Source: Njordibacter sp937773555 (GTDB lineage Bacteria > Pseudomonadota > Gammaproteobacteria > Pseudomonadales > Balneatricaceae). From it: a stretch of DNA of 64,000 nucleotides. A program made the translations under genes and the position numbers. The notes beneath the pieces were generated by a model that had not been told where the DNA came from, ran no database searches, and worked only from the letters and a program-made list of their open reading frames with translations. Location: NCBI RefSeq assembly GCF_047730085.1, contig NZ_CP159830.1, positions 1,550,001 to 1,614,000 on the forward strand, given 5' to 3'. Below, in pieces: positions 34,074 through 43,395 of this stretch (the first letter of the stretch is position 1; each line of letters begins with the position of its first letter).

Positions 34074-35282
34074 TTATTTAAGTTTGGCACCTTGGGTAAT
34101 CCACAGGCCTAATAAGTCACGCTCATCTTGGGTCATGCCAGTACTGTTGCCCAGGGGCATAATGTTGCTCACTACAGATTGTAAATAAATACCGTCTTTA
34201 TGTCGCTGAATGTCTTTGACAGAATCAAATATTACCCCAGCAGGGGCTGTTGCAAACGCTGCGTGAGTAGGCGCAGTAGCATGGCAAGCAGCACAATGCG
34301 TGGCTACCACTGCAAAAGCCTGGTCTGCAGTGACGTTAGACACTTTTTGCGCTGCATTACCAACCACACTTTTATCATTGGCACTTGGAATGCTGGGTAC
34401 CGTTACATAAGCCATCACCAATAAAGCTAATACTGCCGCAGGTAATACCCACAAAAACTGTTGGCTGTTATGACGAGTGTTGAAGTAATGCCTTACAGCA
34501 ACACTTACAATAGACAAGCCTAATAAAATGATCCAATTCCATTCATGCCCATAGGTGCTGGGGAAATGGCTACTAATCATGATAAAAATCACTGGCAAAG
34601 TGAGGTAATTATTATGCCGTGAGCGCAGCAATCCATTCTTAGGAAGTGCTGGATCTGGCGTGGTACGTGCTTCTATGGCGCCTACTAAGTTTCTCTGAGC
34701 AGGCATAATAACAAAGAATACATTACCCACCATCATGGTACCTATTATTGCTCCAACGTGAAGATAAGCTGCACGGCCGGTCATAAACTGGCTAAAAACC
34801 CATGACACAAACGTTAGGAATAACATCAACGCTATCCCTAACACCAATGGTTGATGACGCAGTGGGCTCTTACACAAAAGGTCATAAACAATCCACCCCA
34901 CAAACAGGCTACCAAAACCAATGAATACCCCCATCTCTGGCGATACAGAGGAGCCTGGCATCATTAAATAGGTCGCTGCATTTAGGTAATACACCACACT
35001 TAAAAGTAGTACGCCAGAAATCCATGAGCTATAGGCTTCCCATTTAAACCAGTGTAAATGCTTAGGCATGGTCGCCGGGGCTAGCTTGTATTTTTGTAAG
35101 TGATAAATACCACCGCCATGAATGGCCCACAACTCACCAGCTAATTCTTGATTCTTAACTTGCCGGTCAAGATTATTTTCTAACCACACAAAATAAAAAG
35201 ACGCTCCTATCCAAGCAATACCTACAATCACATGCACCCAGCGGATGGCTAGGTGCAACCATTCTAATAAATGAGCTTCCAT
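34074..35282 (-). CDS. puuD: PuuD-type urate oxidase (membrane-bound, cytochrome c domain)
   Basis: Membrane urate hydroxylase replacing cofactor-free uricase. The N-terminal part has about eight membrane helices (LAIRWVHVIVGIAWIGASFY at the start). The C-terminal domain of about 75 residues is a c-type cytochrome with CAACH (330-334) and a candidate axial Met in NIMPLGN. The design allows electrons from urate to go to the respiratory chain instead of making H2O2. 402 aa. Lies in operon with the rest of the ureide pathway. Confidence 0.95.
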   Translation of the reverse strand: MEAHLLEWLHLAIRWVHVIVGIAWIGASFYFVWLENNLDRQVKNQELAGELWAIHGGGIYHLQKYKLAPATMPKHLHWFKWEAYSSWISGVLLLSVVYYLNAATYLMMPGSSVSPEMGVFIGFGSLFVGWIVYDLLCKSPLRHQPLVLGIALMLFLTFVSWVFSQFMTGRAAYLHVGAIIGTMMVGNVFFVIMPAQRNLVGAIEARTTPDPALPKNGLLRSRHNNYLTLPVIFIMISSHFPSTYGHEWNWIILLGLSIVSVAVRHYFNTRHNSQQFLWVLPAAVLALLVMAYVTVPSIPSANDKSVVGNAAQKVSNVTADQAFAVVATHCAACHATAPTHAAFATAPAGVIFDSVKDIQRHKDGIYLQSVVSNIMPLGNSTGMTQDERDLLGLWITQGAKLK

Positions 35283-35316
35283 AATTATTCTCTATATTTA
35301 ATGACTGTTATTAATT

Positions 35317-35844
35317 TTAACGCGCCAACTTATTAATAAGGTCGGTAACATTTAACTGCCCACACTGCGCTTCTGCAAAGAACACTTCGTTTAGATTATT
35401 GCCTTTGCCTGTTCTGTCTACTACCAAAAAATTTTGCTCTAGTGCTAAAATTAATAACGGGTGATGCCATACACCAGAGCTGTAGTTAACCCCCTGCTTT
35501 CCATTGGATACAAACGCGCGCAGGCCTGCCAATTTAGGTTCTGGCCCTGCCTCAGCAACCACGACTAAGAATGGAGTGTCGGTTAAAGGCATAAATGCTT
35601 GACTGCCTAACGGATGACGCTCCATCATATTAATTGCCATAGGCAACGGCCTTCTCTTACTACTAAAAATACTAATAATTGCATCATCTTCAGGGTTATC
35701 CATCTCTACCGTAGCTAACTTATGATGACGCCAGGTATAACCTTGGTTAATGCCAAAGCCATCGCCCTCATTAGCCTCTATCACATCGCCAAAATCTTTA
35801 AAGGCCTGGGCCGTTAAAGGTTCGATCGGTATTGAAGTCACCAT
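35317..35844 (-). CDS. allA: ureidoglycolate lyase
   Basis: Cleaves ureidoglycolate to glyoxylate and urea. Cupin-like AllA family features: PLTAQAFKDFGDVIE at the N-terminus, MMERHPLGSQAFMPL, FVVVAEAG-like LVVVAEAGPEP, and GVNYSSGVWHHPLLIL with the conserved histidines. 175 aa. Its ATG overlaps the stop codon of allantoicase (TAATG), so the two consecutive enzymes are coupled. Confidence 0.95.
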   Translation of the reverse strand: MVTSIPIEPLTAQAFKDFGDVIEANEGDGFGINQGYTWRHHKLATVEMDNPEDDAIISIFSSKRRPLPMAINMMERHPLGSQAFMPLTDTPFLVVVAEAGPEPKLAGLRAFVSNGKQGVNYSSGVWHHPLLILALEQNFLVVDRTGKGNNLNEVFFAEAQCGQLNVTDLINKLAR

Positions 35845-36860
35845 TAGGACCTTTCCCCTTCAGCAACAATGTGCCCCTTAATACGCAGACGAGAAACACC
35901 ACCATCTGGGAAAATATTTAATCGTACATGAGTTACCGGGCCTAAAGCGGCGACTTTTTCAGTGAACCCGTGGACGTGATGCATGCTCAGTTTTTGTGAG
36001 GGTAATAGTTCTGGCCAGTATAAGCTTTGGGCTGCCATTTGCTCATCACTGCCCCCTTCTACAAAAGCAGCTTGGATAGAACAGGAGTCTGGAAAGTTAC
36101 CTTTAAAGTGAGCCGTATCCACCTCAATTTCGCTCACAGTGCCGGCATGACCAAGGGCAACAATTACCCAGTCGAAACCTGGGATCCGTCGGCGTGCAGT
36201 TTCCCAGCCATCACCCATATTAATGCCTCGGCCTGGAGCTAAAATATTATCCATGGTACCAAAGTGTTCGTTACTGCATAGCAACGCACGCCCACCATTA
36301 CCCATTGCTGCAAGGTCTACTAGCTCATAGGTTTGTGCTGTCCAATCCTTAACAACTTCACCATAAATCCGTAAACGAGCAACACCACCGTCTGGGTACA
36401 TATGAAAACGCACATGACTAAACACCTCATCACAGTCGATAGTTTGAATATGGTGACTGTCACCTTTAAGGTTTAAGGCAGGCTGAATTTCTTGCCAATT
36501 AGTCTCATTTGTCGGGTCACCTTTAGCCATGTAACACGCTTCTAGAGACACGCTAGGCGCATAGTTCCCAGTAAAAAAGCTAGTATCAATGTTAACGCCA
36601 CGAATGCGGCCAGGCAGACCTAACCGCACTGTGCAATGATCATGACCCTGCTGGCGCTTACGACGAGATTCCCAGCCATCCATCCACTTACCGTTGTCGT
36701 CATAAACGCCTTCTTTCCAAACTGGCTCGTGGTTTTGCAGCATACGGTTCATATCAGCAAAAAAATCATCTGTGCAGTGGATCGCTTCAGCCCCTAACCG
36801 GGCATCAGCCAAGTTGGTCATCCGGACATAAGGGTTATTAGATCGTTGTGGGTGTGTCAT
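35844..36860 (-). CDS. alc: allantoicase
   Basis: Hydrolyses allantoate to ureidoglycolate and urea. The protein is a tandem repeat of two jelly-roll domains, seen in the duplicated endings HVRFHMYPDGGVARLRIYGE (about residues 148-168) and THVRLNIFPDGGVSRLRIKG (near the C-terminus). Also DGWESRRKR and its repeat DGWETARRR. 338 aa, standard. Third gene of the operon. Confidence 0.96.
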   Translation of the reverse strand: MTHPQRSNNPYVRMTNLADARLGAEAIHCTDDFFADMNRMLQNHEPVWKEGVYDDNGKWMDGWESRRKRQQGHDHCTVRLGLPGRIRGVNIDTSFFTGNYAPSVSLEACYMAKGDPTNETNWQEIQPALNLKGDSHHIQTIDCDEVFSHVRFHMYPDGGVARLRIYGEVVKDWTAQTYELVDLAAMGNGGRALLCSNEHFGTMDNILAPGRGINMGDGWETARRRIPGFDWVIVALGHAGTVSEIEVDTAHFKGNFPDSCSIQAAFVEGGSDEQMAAQSLYWPELLPSQKLSMHHVHGFTEKVAALGPVTHVRLNIFPDGGVSRLRIKGHIVAEGERS

Positions 36861-36901
36861 GGTGTATCCTGTTAATCTATTAATCTATGGCTCAATGCAG
36901 A

Positions 36902-37417
36902 TTACATATCAGCCATTCTGAAACTGGCAATTTTATTAATTTCAATGAGTGCTTGGGCAAATTCAGTATCTATACTGTGATGCATACGCGTTTCAAATGC
37001 TGCTAAAATTTGATGCCGATTACTGCCCTTTACTGCCTTAATAAAGGGAAAGTTAAATTTGGTTTTATACGCTTCATTTAATTGCATAAAATGAGCAAAC
37101 TCTGTCTGGCTGCATTGACTGATACCTGCACCGGCCTGCTCAGAGGCAGAAGCTGCGGTAAGCTCACCATGAATGGCGGCTTTGCCAGCAAGATCTGGGT
37201 GTGCACAAATAAGCGCCCGTTGCATGTTTTGGTTTGCAGCTAACATCACTTTCCCAAAAGCAGCAAGCAGAGCTTGGGGCTCATCTAAATTGGCAGACAA
37301 ACCTGAATCAAACACACGTTCTGCAACCCATGGCGAGTGTTCATAAAGGTCTTTAAAGTGTTCAACAAAGGCCTCACGAGTCATTTGACTAGGAGTGCAT
37401 GTGGCTAACAACGTCAT
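36902..37417 (-). CDS. uraD: OHCU decarboxylase
   Basis: Converts 2-oxo-4-hydroxy-4-carboxy-5-ureidoimidazoline to (S)-allantoin. Characteristic stretches: FVEHFKDLYEHSPWVAERVF near the N-terminus, ALICAHPDLAGKAA with the catalytic His, and the helix FNFPFIKAVKGSNRHQIL followed by FETRMHHS. I use the ATG at 37417 (MTLLATCTPS), 7 nt after the puuE stop; the frame extends to 37531 over puuE without support. 171 aa. Confidence 0.95.
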   Translation of the reverse strand: MTLLATCTPSQMTREAFVEHFKDLYEHSPWVAERVFDSGLSANLDEPQALLAAFGKVMLAANQNMQRALICAHPDLAGKAAIHGELTAASASEQAGAGISQCSQTEFAHFMQLNEAYKTKFNFPFIKAVKGSNRHQILAAFETRMHHSIDTEFAQALIEINKIASFRMADM

Positions 37418-37424
37418 ATCAATA

Positions 37425-38366
37425 TTACTCTTTGATTTTGTTAAAAACATCAGGTGCAGGGTGATATTGCTGCCAATGACGGGCAATATCGATGCGTCGA
37501 GCACACCAAACATCATCAAACTGGGCCACATACTCTAAGAAGCGTTGAATACCCTTAAGCCTTGCAGGCCGGCCCAACAAGCGGCAATGCATACCAATCG
37601 ATAGCATCTTGGGTTCAGTAATGCCTTCTTCATAAAGCACATCAAACGCATCTTTTAAATATTGGAAGAACTGTTCACTAGTGTGAAACCCTTGTGGCGT
37701 GGCAAAGCGCATATCATTGGTGTCTAAGGTATAAGGAATAACTAAATGCGGTTTACCTTCACCGCTGGTGCCACGACTCCAAAACGGCAGATCGTCACTA
37801 TAATCATCAGAATCATAAGCAAAGCCGCCCTCTTCTATTACTAGATCACGAGTATTTGGGCTGTTACGCCCTGTATACCAACCTAAAGGGCGCTCACCCG
37901 TTACTTGGGTCAATATAGCAATAGCCTCAAGCATGTGCTTACGCTCTAGTTCAGGGTCCATATATTGGTAATCAATCCAACGTAAACCATGGCTGCATAT
38001 TTCGTGTCCACGCGAGTGCATTTCTTGCACTAGGTACGGGTGCCGTTGAGCTGCCATAGCAACGGCAAAAATGGTCAAGGGCACCTCGTGCTTTTTAAAC
38101 AAATTTAAAATACGCCAAACACCAGCACGGCTGCCGTATTCGTATATAGATTCCATACTTGGGTGGCGCACACCTTGGTAGGGCTGCACACCAATAATTT
38201 CAGATAAAAACGCTTCAGACTCATCATCACCATGCAGTACACAACGTTCACTGCCTTCTTCATAATTAAGAACAAAAGATAAAGCAATGCGAGCTTTATT
38301 GGGCCATTCTACTTTAGGTGGCTTACCATTATAGCCGACTAAGTCTCGGGGGTATGTTTGAGTCAT
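37425..38366 (-). CDS. puuE: PuuE-type allantoinase (polysaccharide deacetylase family)
   Basis: Opens the allantoin ring to allantoate. Cofactor-light NodB-like fold rather than the amidohydrolase type. Landmarks: YPRDLVGYNGKPPKVEWPNK, SFVLNYEEGSE, SRGHEICSHGLRWIDYQYM, RPLGWYTGRNSPNTRDLV, DSDDYSDDLPFW and LSIGMHCRLLGRPARL. 313 aa. First gene of the seven-gene minus-strand operon, with an operator-like palindrome immediately upstream. Confidence 0.95.
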   Translation of the reverse strand: MTQTYPRDLVGYNGKPPKVEWPNKARIALSFVLNYEEGSERCVLHGDDESEAFLSEIIGVQPYQGVRHPSMESIYEYGSRAGVWRILNLFKKHEVPLTIFAVAMAAQRHPYLVQEMHSRGHEICSHGLRWIDYQYMDPELERKHMLEAIAILTQVTGERPLGWYTGRNSPNTRDLVIEEGGFAYDSDDYSDDLPFWSRGTSGEGKPHLVIPYTLDTNDMRFATPQGFHTSEQFFQYLKDAFDVLYEEGITEPKMLSIGMHCRLLGRPARLKGIQRFLEYVAQFDDVWCARRIDIARHWQQYHPAPDVFNKIKE

Positions 38367-38391
38367 TCAAGTTTCGCTTAAATTGTACATA

Positions 38392-38407
38392 ATATTGTAT
38401 ACAATAT
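38392..38407. promoter_or_regulatory. perfect 16-bp palindrome before puuE, probable GntR/FCD operator
   Basis: ATATTGTATACAATAT reads identically on both strands, 25 nt before puuE. The core TTGTATACAA resembles sites bound by FCD-type GntR regulators, and such a regulator is the last gene of this operon. A weak -10-like TACAAT lies next to it on the minus strand, so binding would block transcription. The operator assignment is inference. Confidence 0.65.
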
Positions 38408-38759
38408 AAGTGAAGTGATAGGAAAACACCAGAATAAACGCTTGTAACTACTTTTTTATTGCAATTAATGCGCTTACTGCCAATAAAAACCTATGGTACA
38501 GCGCGGTGTTTGTCACTTTGGGATACGAACCTTAACGTTTTAATAACAACAACGACGACACAAGGGGCTCGCCAGATCTAGCAATAACTGTAAACCCAAG
38601 TGTTACAGTTTTGTTTAAGTGGGCCTAGTCGGGTTAAGTCGCAAAGCCATATTTTTAATAGGCACTAAATCAAAACTAAATATAATCAAGGCATCGTAAC
38701 CTAAACCCTTACTGCTATAATAGTCATTAGTTTATTGACCACAACCTATGCGAGGCTCT
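38408..38759. other. intergenic region before rhlE
   Basis: About 350 bases with no gene. TATAAT at 38716-38721 is a possible -10 for rhlE, without a good -35. A long untranslated leader is possible, as for cold-inducible helicase genes, but no conserved element could be recognised. Confidence 0.3.
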
Positions 38760-40064
38760 ATGCCATTTTCAAACCTTGGACTGTGTAAGCCTATTTTACA
38801 AGCGATTGAAGACTTAGGTTATACAGCCCCAACTCCTATTCAGAGCGAAGCAATTCCTATTATTATTTCTGGCAAAGACCTCATTGCTACCGCTCAAACT
38901 GGCACAGGCAAAACAGCTGCGTTTGTTCTACCGATTTTACAGGTGTTTAATAAAGACCGTTTATTACGCGGTAAACGTATACGCGCGGTCATACTTACCC
39001 CTACGAGGGAATTAGCTGTGCAAGTTGCAGCTAATGTTGCCCAGTATAGTAAACATCTAAAATTGAGCTCTATGGCAGTCTATGGTGGCATTGATACTGA
39101 GCCACAAAAGCAGCAGTTAATAGAAGGCATAGATATTTTAGTGGCCACACCTGGTAGGCTGCTCGATTTAGCCCACCAGCGCGCACTATACTTTGATGAA
39201 CTTGAAGTATTGGTATTAGATGAAGCAGACAGAATGGTAGATATGGGTTTTGGAGCAGAGATCAATAAAATCATTGAACGTTTGCCAGAAGCACGCCAAA
39301 ACTTAATGTTTTCTGCCACTTTAAGCGAAGAAGTGCTTGATCTGGCTGATAACTTTTCTGATGGTGCAATGGCTAGACCCGCTGTTGAGCTGTTTATCTC
39401 ACCAAAAACCATTACTGCACCCAACATAAATCAATGGCTGATTACCACAGATAAAGACAAAAAATCTGCCTTACTCAGCCACTTGATTAAGCATCAAGAG
39501 TGGGATCAAGCACTCATTTTTATTGAGAAAAAACATGGCGCTGCCAAACTAGTAGACCAGCTAGCAAAGCGTAGCATAGTTGCTGACGCTATTCATGGTG
39601 ATAAAAGCCAAGCATCGCGTGAGAAGATTTTGGCTGATTTCAAGTCTGGAAAATTAAAATATTTAGTTGCCACAGGTGTGGCTGCGCGAGGCATTGATAT
39701 TGGCAATCTCAGCCGCGTGGTTAACTATGACTTGCCGTTTAAGCCAGAAGAATACATCCACCGAATTGGCCGTACAGGCCGTGCGGGTGAAACTGGGGAA
39801 GCCATCTCGTTTGTGGCCTGGGGTGATTTTAAAAACTTATGCGCCATTGAAAGCCGCTTAAATCACATTATAAATCGCAAAGAAATTGACGGCTTTACTG
39901 TGAGAAAAGTAGTACCAGTATCCATTTTAAATTTTGTGCGTAAAGGCCAGCCACCCCAGCAAAGAGCATTATCAGCAGTTAAACCTAGGGCATCAAGTAA
40001 CACCAATGCGGTTGCAACAGAAAATGGACCCCACATTAGAAAAAACAAACATATTTGGGGCTAA
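38760..40064 (+). CDS. rhlE: DEAD-box ATP-dependent RNA helicase, RhlE type
   Basis: Unwinds RNA duplexes in ribosome assembly and RNA decay. Helicase motifs in order: Q motif (APTPIQSEAIP), Walker A AQTGTGKTAA, PTRELAVQ, TPGRLLDL, VLDEADRMVDMG (DEAD), SATLS, and the second RecA domain with VATGVAARGIDI and HRIGRTGRAGE. The ATG at 38760 (MPFSNLGL) matches the usual RhlE N-terminus and has GAGG just before it; an ATG at 38748 would add four residues. The basic C-terminal tail is short. 434 aa. Confidence 0.94.
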   Translation: MPFSNLGLCKPILQAIEDLGYTAPTPIQSEAIPIIISGKDLIATAQTGTGKTAAFVLPILQVFNKDRLLRGKRIRAVILTPTRELAVQVAANVAQYSKHLKLSSMAVYGGIDTEPQKQQLIEGIDILVATPGRLLDLAHQRALYFDELEVLVLDEADRMVDMGFGAEINKIIERLPEARQNLMFSATLSEEVLDLADNFSDGAMARPAVELFISPKTITAPNINQWLITTDKDKKSALLSHLIKHQEWDQALIFIEKKHGAAKLVDQLAKRSIVADAIHGDKSQASREKILADFKSGKLKYLVATGVAARGIDIGNLSRVVNYDLPFKPEEYIHRIGRTGRAGETGEAISFVAWGDFKNLCAIESRLNHIINRKEIDGFTVRKVVPVSILNFVRKGQPPQQRALSAVKPRASSNTNAVATENGPHIRKNKHIWG

Positions 40065-40114
40065 TCGCTTATAACGAGGCTAATTTGGGCCTTTGCATAG
40101 GCCTCCATAGGCAA

Positions 40115-40966
40115 CTACGCTATGTCAATAGGCAACGTTTGGCTCATTCCCCATTCGGCCCAACTGCCATCATATAAGAAATGATTATTGCTGCCTGTAT
40201 GTGCCAGTGCTAGGTTTACAATAGCCGCTGTAATTCCTGATCCACAACTAGTAATCACTGGCATACTCATATCAACACCCGCAGCTTCAAAAACAACACG
40301 CAGATCATCTGGGCTTTTCATAGTATTGTCATCATGCAAAAGTGTTTTAAAAAACACATTTTTTGATCCGGGTATATGTCCAGCCCGCAACCCTTTGCGG
40401 GGCTCTGGCTCTATTCCTAAAAATCGCCCCGGCGCTCTTGCGTCTATAATTTCATACTTCTTAGACCTTACAGCTGCCAAAACTTGAGTTATGTCCCTCA
40501 TTATTAGCCGTTGAACACACTTAACCGACTGGCAGAACTCAGGCTGAGTGGCTTCGTTAGTATGTTTTCGCCCCTGAGAGATCCATTTTGGTAGGCCACC
40601 GTCAAGCACAGCCACATTATCTAAGCCCATTAACTTAAAAAGCCACCATACCCGTGCTGCAGAAAATAATCCCATGCCGTCATACACCACCACTTGGTGT
40701 GAATTACTTATACCCATAGCACACAGCCACTGAGTAAACACCTCTGTGGATGGCGCCATATGGGGCAAATCAGACGTGTTATCACAGAGGGTATCAATAT
40801 CAAAAAATAGCGCTCCTGGAATGTGCAAGGCACTGTACTCGCTGTGTGCATTGCGTTGCATGTCAGGTAGGTACCAAGACGCATCTATGAGCTTTAAATT
40901 AGCATCATCAATGTGGCTATTTAACCACTGGGGGGAAACAAGAGTATGAATGTCATCGACCAGCAT
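40115..40966 (-). CDS. sseA: sulfurtransferase, 3-mercaptopyruvate/thiosulfate type (two rhodanese domains)
   Basis: Transfers sulfane sulfur from 3-mercaptopyruvate (or thiosulfate) to a thiol acceptor or cyanide. N-terminal inactive rhodanese domain (ASWYLPDMQRNAHSEYSALH, IPGALFFDID), C-terminal active domain with RAPGRFLGIEPEPRKGLRAG and the persulfide Cys in ITSCGSGITAAI. The CGSG loop favours mercaptopyruvate over thiosulfate. 283 aa. Convergent with rhlE and monocistronic. Confidence 0.9.
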   Translation of the reverse strand: MLVDDIHTLVSPQWLNSHIDDANLKLIDASWYLPDMQRNAHSEYSALHIPGALFFDIDTLCDNTSDLPHMAPSTEVFTQWLCAMGISNSHQVVVYDGMGLFSAARVWWLFKLMGLDNVAVLDGGLPKWISQGRKHTNEATQPEFCQSVKCVQRLIMRDITQVLAAVRSKKYEIIDARAPGRFLGIEPEPRKGLRAGHIPGSKNVFFKTLLHDDNTMKSPDDLRVVFEAAGVDMSMPVITSCGSGITAAIVNLALAHTGSNNHFLYDGSWAEWGMSQTLPIDIA

Positions 40967-41473
40967 AGGGGATTCTTTACTTTGAGGTAAAAGCTGGCTT
41001 AAGTTTACTAACTATTTTAAGTAAATTCCACAACGTTTTCTGGCATAAAATAAACGCTGAAAAAGATTATTGCTCAGGCAACACGTTAAAATCACCACAT
41101 AAAAGCACCAACCATTGCCTTTTTTTAAACCAAGTCTGGTATCGCTGAAGGTAATAGCCTATTCGTTTCTATTTGAGGTTTCACAGCCCACGTTAGCAAA
41201 AACCATTTAATACCAAGTTATGCTGTTTTGTACCCTCTAGGTTACGATTATCGTAAGCATGTTGAGTTATACAGTTTAATCTTTAAAATGATCAAAATTA
41301 AACATTAATTGATAACGCAACCCGAATTATGTTCAAAAAAATAACAAAATGAATATTTAGGTGTTAAAAAAATGGACAAAATAAAGATATAAATGTAAAT
41401 TTGGTTTAAATGATATATATTAGCCGAGCGTTTATAAAAAATTTTTGCATATTTAAGTTTTTGGAGAAAAAGT
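40967..41473. promoter_or_regulatory. AT-rich intergenic region upstream of the AcoR-like gene, with a perfect inverted repeat
   Basis: About 500 bases without a convincing gene. The clearest element is TTACGAT-T-ATCGTAA at 41242-41256: 7-bp arms with a single central base, about 220 nt before the AcoR-like start. That distance fits an enhancer-type or upstream activator site. The last 150 bases are very AT-rich. No -24/-12 sigma-54 promoter was found by eye. Confidence 0.4.
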
Positions 41474-43321
41474 GTGAGCCCAACATTATTAAAGTCCCGA
41501 TCGGATTTAGAGGAAGTTGGAACTGTTAACCAATCCACACTACCTAGTGTTATCGCAAATAGCTGGCAACGCACCTTAAATATTGGCTTAGACCCTTTAA
41601 GTAATCCAAAAAACTACGTTGTTTCAAATACAGACCTTCACCACCGCACTGAAAAGCTAGACTCTGTGATGCGTTTTATTAGGCCTGAACTAGAACTCCT
41701 TTCAACCCAAATGGCTGGGCCAAACTTTTTGATAGGCGCTGCAGATGCAGACGGTGTGGTTCTTGATGTCATTATTGATGAAGAGTTTAGGAGCTGCATG
41801 CCTCTTGGATCCATCTGGGCGGAGAATATACGCGGGACCAATGGTTTTGGTACAGCTATATTCACTGGTAAATCGTGCCTTGTTTCAGGCCAAGAGCACT
41901 TCTTTAAGAGCGATGCTGGCCTTTCGTGTATGGCGGCCCCCATATTTGATAGTGTTGGAAAATTGGTTGCTGCGATCGATATTTCTTCAGAAGTAACAAC
42001 TCATTTAGTCCACACCACAGCCCTAGCCAATATTGCAGCACAGAACGTAGAAGACCAAATTTTTTTTCACGCCCATGTAAACGAAATCATCATCAAACTT
42101 CACCCACGCCGAGCATTCTTGACAACAAAAAATGTTGGAATGATAGCGTTAGGTCCTGATGGCCAAGTGATGGGAACAAATAGCAGAACAAGAGAATTAT
42201 TTAAAGCTCTATTGTCAGGAAGTGATATCTTTTACTCGGATATTTTTATGGGTCGATTTGAACCGATACTCAAACATATTTTAAATAATGAGACTATCCA
42301 GATTAAAGACTGGTTTGAAAATGAATATTTCGCTGTTCTGGTACCCACTTTTCTGGCGCAAACGAAACCATCAACGACAAAAATCTTTTTGCCAACAGAA
42401 TCGGTTTACCATCTTAAAAAGCCCACAGAACAGGTTATTGCACGCCGTGTTTTTGTAGATGAAGGCGTGAGGCAAAATCTTCGGTTGGGCCAAAAATCTG
42501 CTCAAAACGGCTTGCCAATAATGATCATCGGTGGGCCAGGAACAGGGAAAAACACCATCGCTGAAGAAATTCATGCTCATGTGAACGAAGAACAAAATTT
42601 TATTGTTTTTGACTGTTCAAACGCAAACGTAGATTCCATTGAAAGTCGACTCGCCGCCAAAATAGGTAGTCCGATTCATGATGGTGCTGTGCAGCACGCC
42701 ACTATTGATCCAAGCAAAGGGGGTACACTTTATTTTGATAGAATAGACCTCCTACCCACTGATGCTGCACCTACCCTAAGCTCATTATTAAACCGTTTTC
42801 TTCACCAAAGAAACCTTTCGCCATCCGAACTCAAGTGGACCATTTTAAGCAGCACAGAAACTGATGATTTCAATACAATTTTTAATGGGGCGCATAAAAA
42901 CCTAATGGATCGCCTTTCAGGTTTTTCACTTTTTTTACCCAAACTTAAAAACCGTTCTGATCTACATCATCTGAGTTATGCCATGCTGAAAAGCATCTCA
43001 TCTCAGCATTCTCTATCAAAAGACGCTGTGGATGAGCTTGGAAATAATGCTACCATTAAAAATCTTTATGACCTAGATTGGAGTTTGCGAACGCTATCAA
43101 CTCAACATCATGAGGGTGTTATTAGGGCCGAAGGTGTCACACGCATTTTAGGTATCCATGCGTTAGAGTTAACCCCCTGTGACAAATGCTTAGGGAACTT
43201 TTCTAAAGAATCTAATTGCATTAATATTCGGAAAGTAATGCGTGACTGTAACGGCAATGTTGCACTCGCTGCTCGTCAGCTTGGTGTGTCACGCAATACT
43301 GTATACAAACATTCAACCTAG
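41474..43321 (+). CDS. AcoR-like GAF-AAA-Fis regulator with degenerate sigma-54 activation motifs
   Basis: Domain order: N-terminal AcoR-type segment, GAF sensor (about residues 80-190), PAS-like region (220-300), AAA+ domain (330-490), and C-terminal Fis HTH (VMRDCNGNVALAARQLGVSR, about 588-607). Walker A reads GGPGTGKN (353-360), Walker B GGTLYFDRID (416-425, Arg where Glu is usual), and the sigma-54-contact loop GAFTGA is missing where AKIGSPIHDGAVQ stands. It therefore probably does not activate sigma-54 promoters. A Cys cluster (CDKC ... C, 569-582) precedes the HTH. GTG start with GGAG upstream. Target and ligand unknown. Confidence 0.85.
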   Translation: MSPTLLKSRSDLEEVGTVNQSTLPSVIANSWQRTLNIGLDPLSNPKNYVVSNTDLHHRTEKLDSVMRFIRPELELLSTQMAGPNFLIGAADADGVVLDVIIDEEFRSCMPLGSIWAENIRGTNGFGTAIFTGKSCLVSGQEHFFKSDAGLSCMAAPIFDSVGKLVAAIDISSEVTTHLVHTTALANIAAQNVEDQIFFHAHVNEIIIKLHPRRAFLTTKNVGMIALGPDGQVMGTNSRTRELFKALLSGSDIFYSDIFMGRFEPILKHILNNETIQIKDWFENEYFAVLVPTFLAQTKPSTTKIFLPTESVYHLKKPTEQVIARRVFVDEGVRQNLRLGQKSAQNGLPIMIIGGPGTGKNTIAEEIHAHVNEEQNFIVFDCSNANVDSIESRLAAKIGSPIHDGAVQHATIDPSKGGTLYFDRIDLLPTDAAPTLSSLLNRFLHQRNLSPSELKWTILSSTETDDFNTIFNGAHKNLMDRLSGFSLFLPKLKNRSDLHHLSYAMLKSISSQHSLSKDAVDELGNNATIKNLYDLDWSLRTLSTQHHEGVIRAEGVTRILGIHALELTPCDKCLGNFSKESNCINIRKVMRDCNGNVALAARQLGVSRNTVYKHST

Positions 43322-43395
43322 CTTCCATATCCCAAGATGGCCAGCAGAAAAAGAAGTTAGGTCGTGCCCTGCTATAGGTGATGTTATGTATCGCT

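Noticed and set aside
40066..40114. Terminator between rhlE and the sulfurtransferase gene
   Set aside because: A short GGCCT/AGGCC pairing exists, but the loop and lack of a U-run make it too weak to list.
41305..41574. 89-codon minus-strand frame upstream of and overlapping the AcoR-like gene
   Set aside because: Low-complexity AT-rich coding, overlaps the start of a clear gene, no ribosome site.
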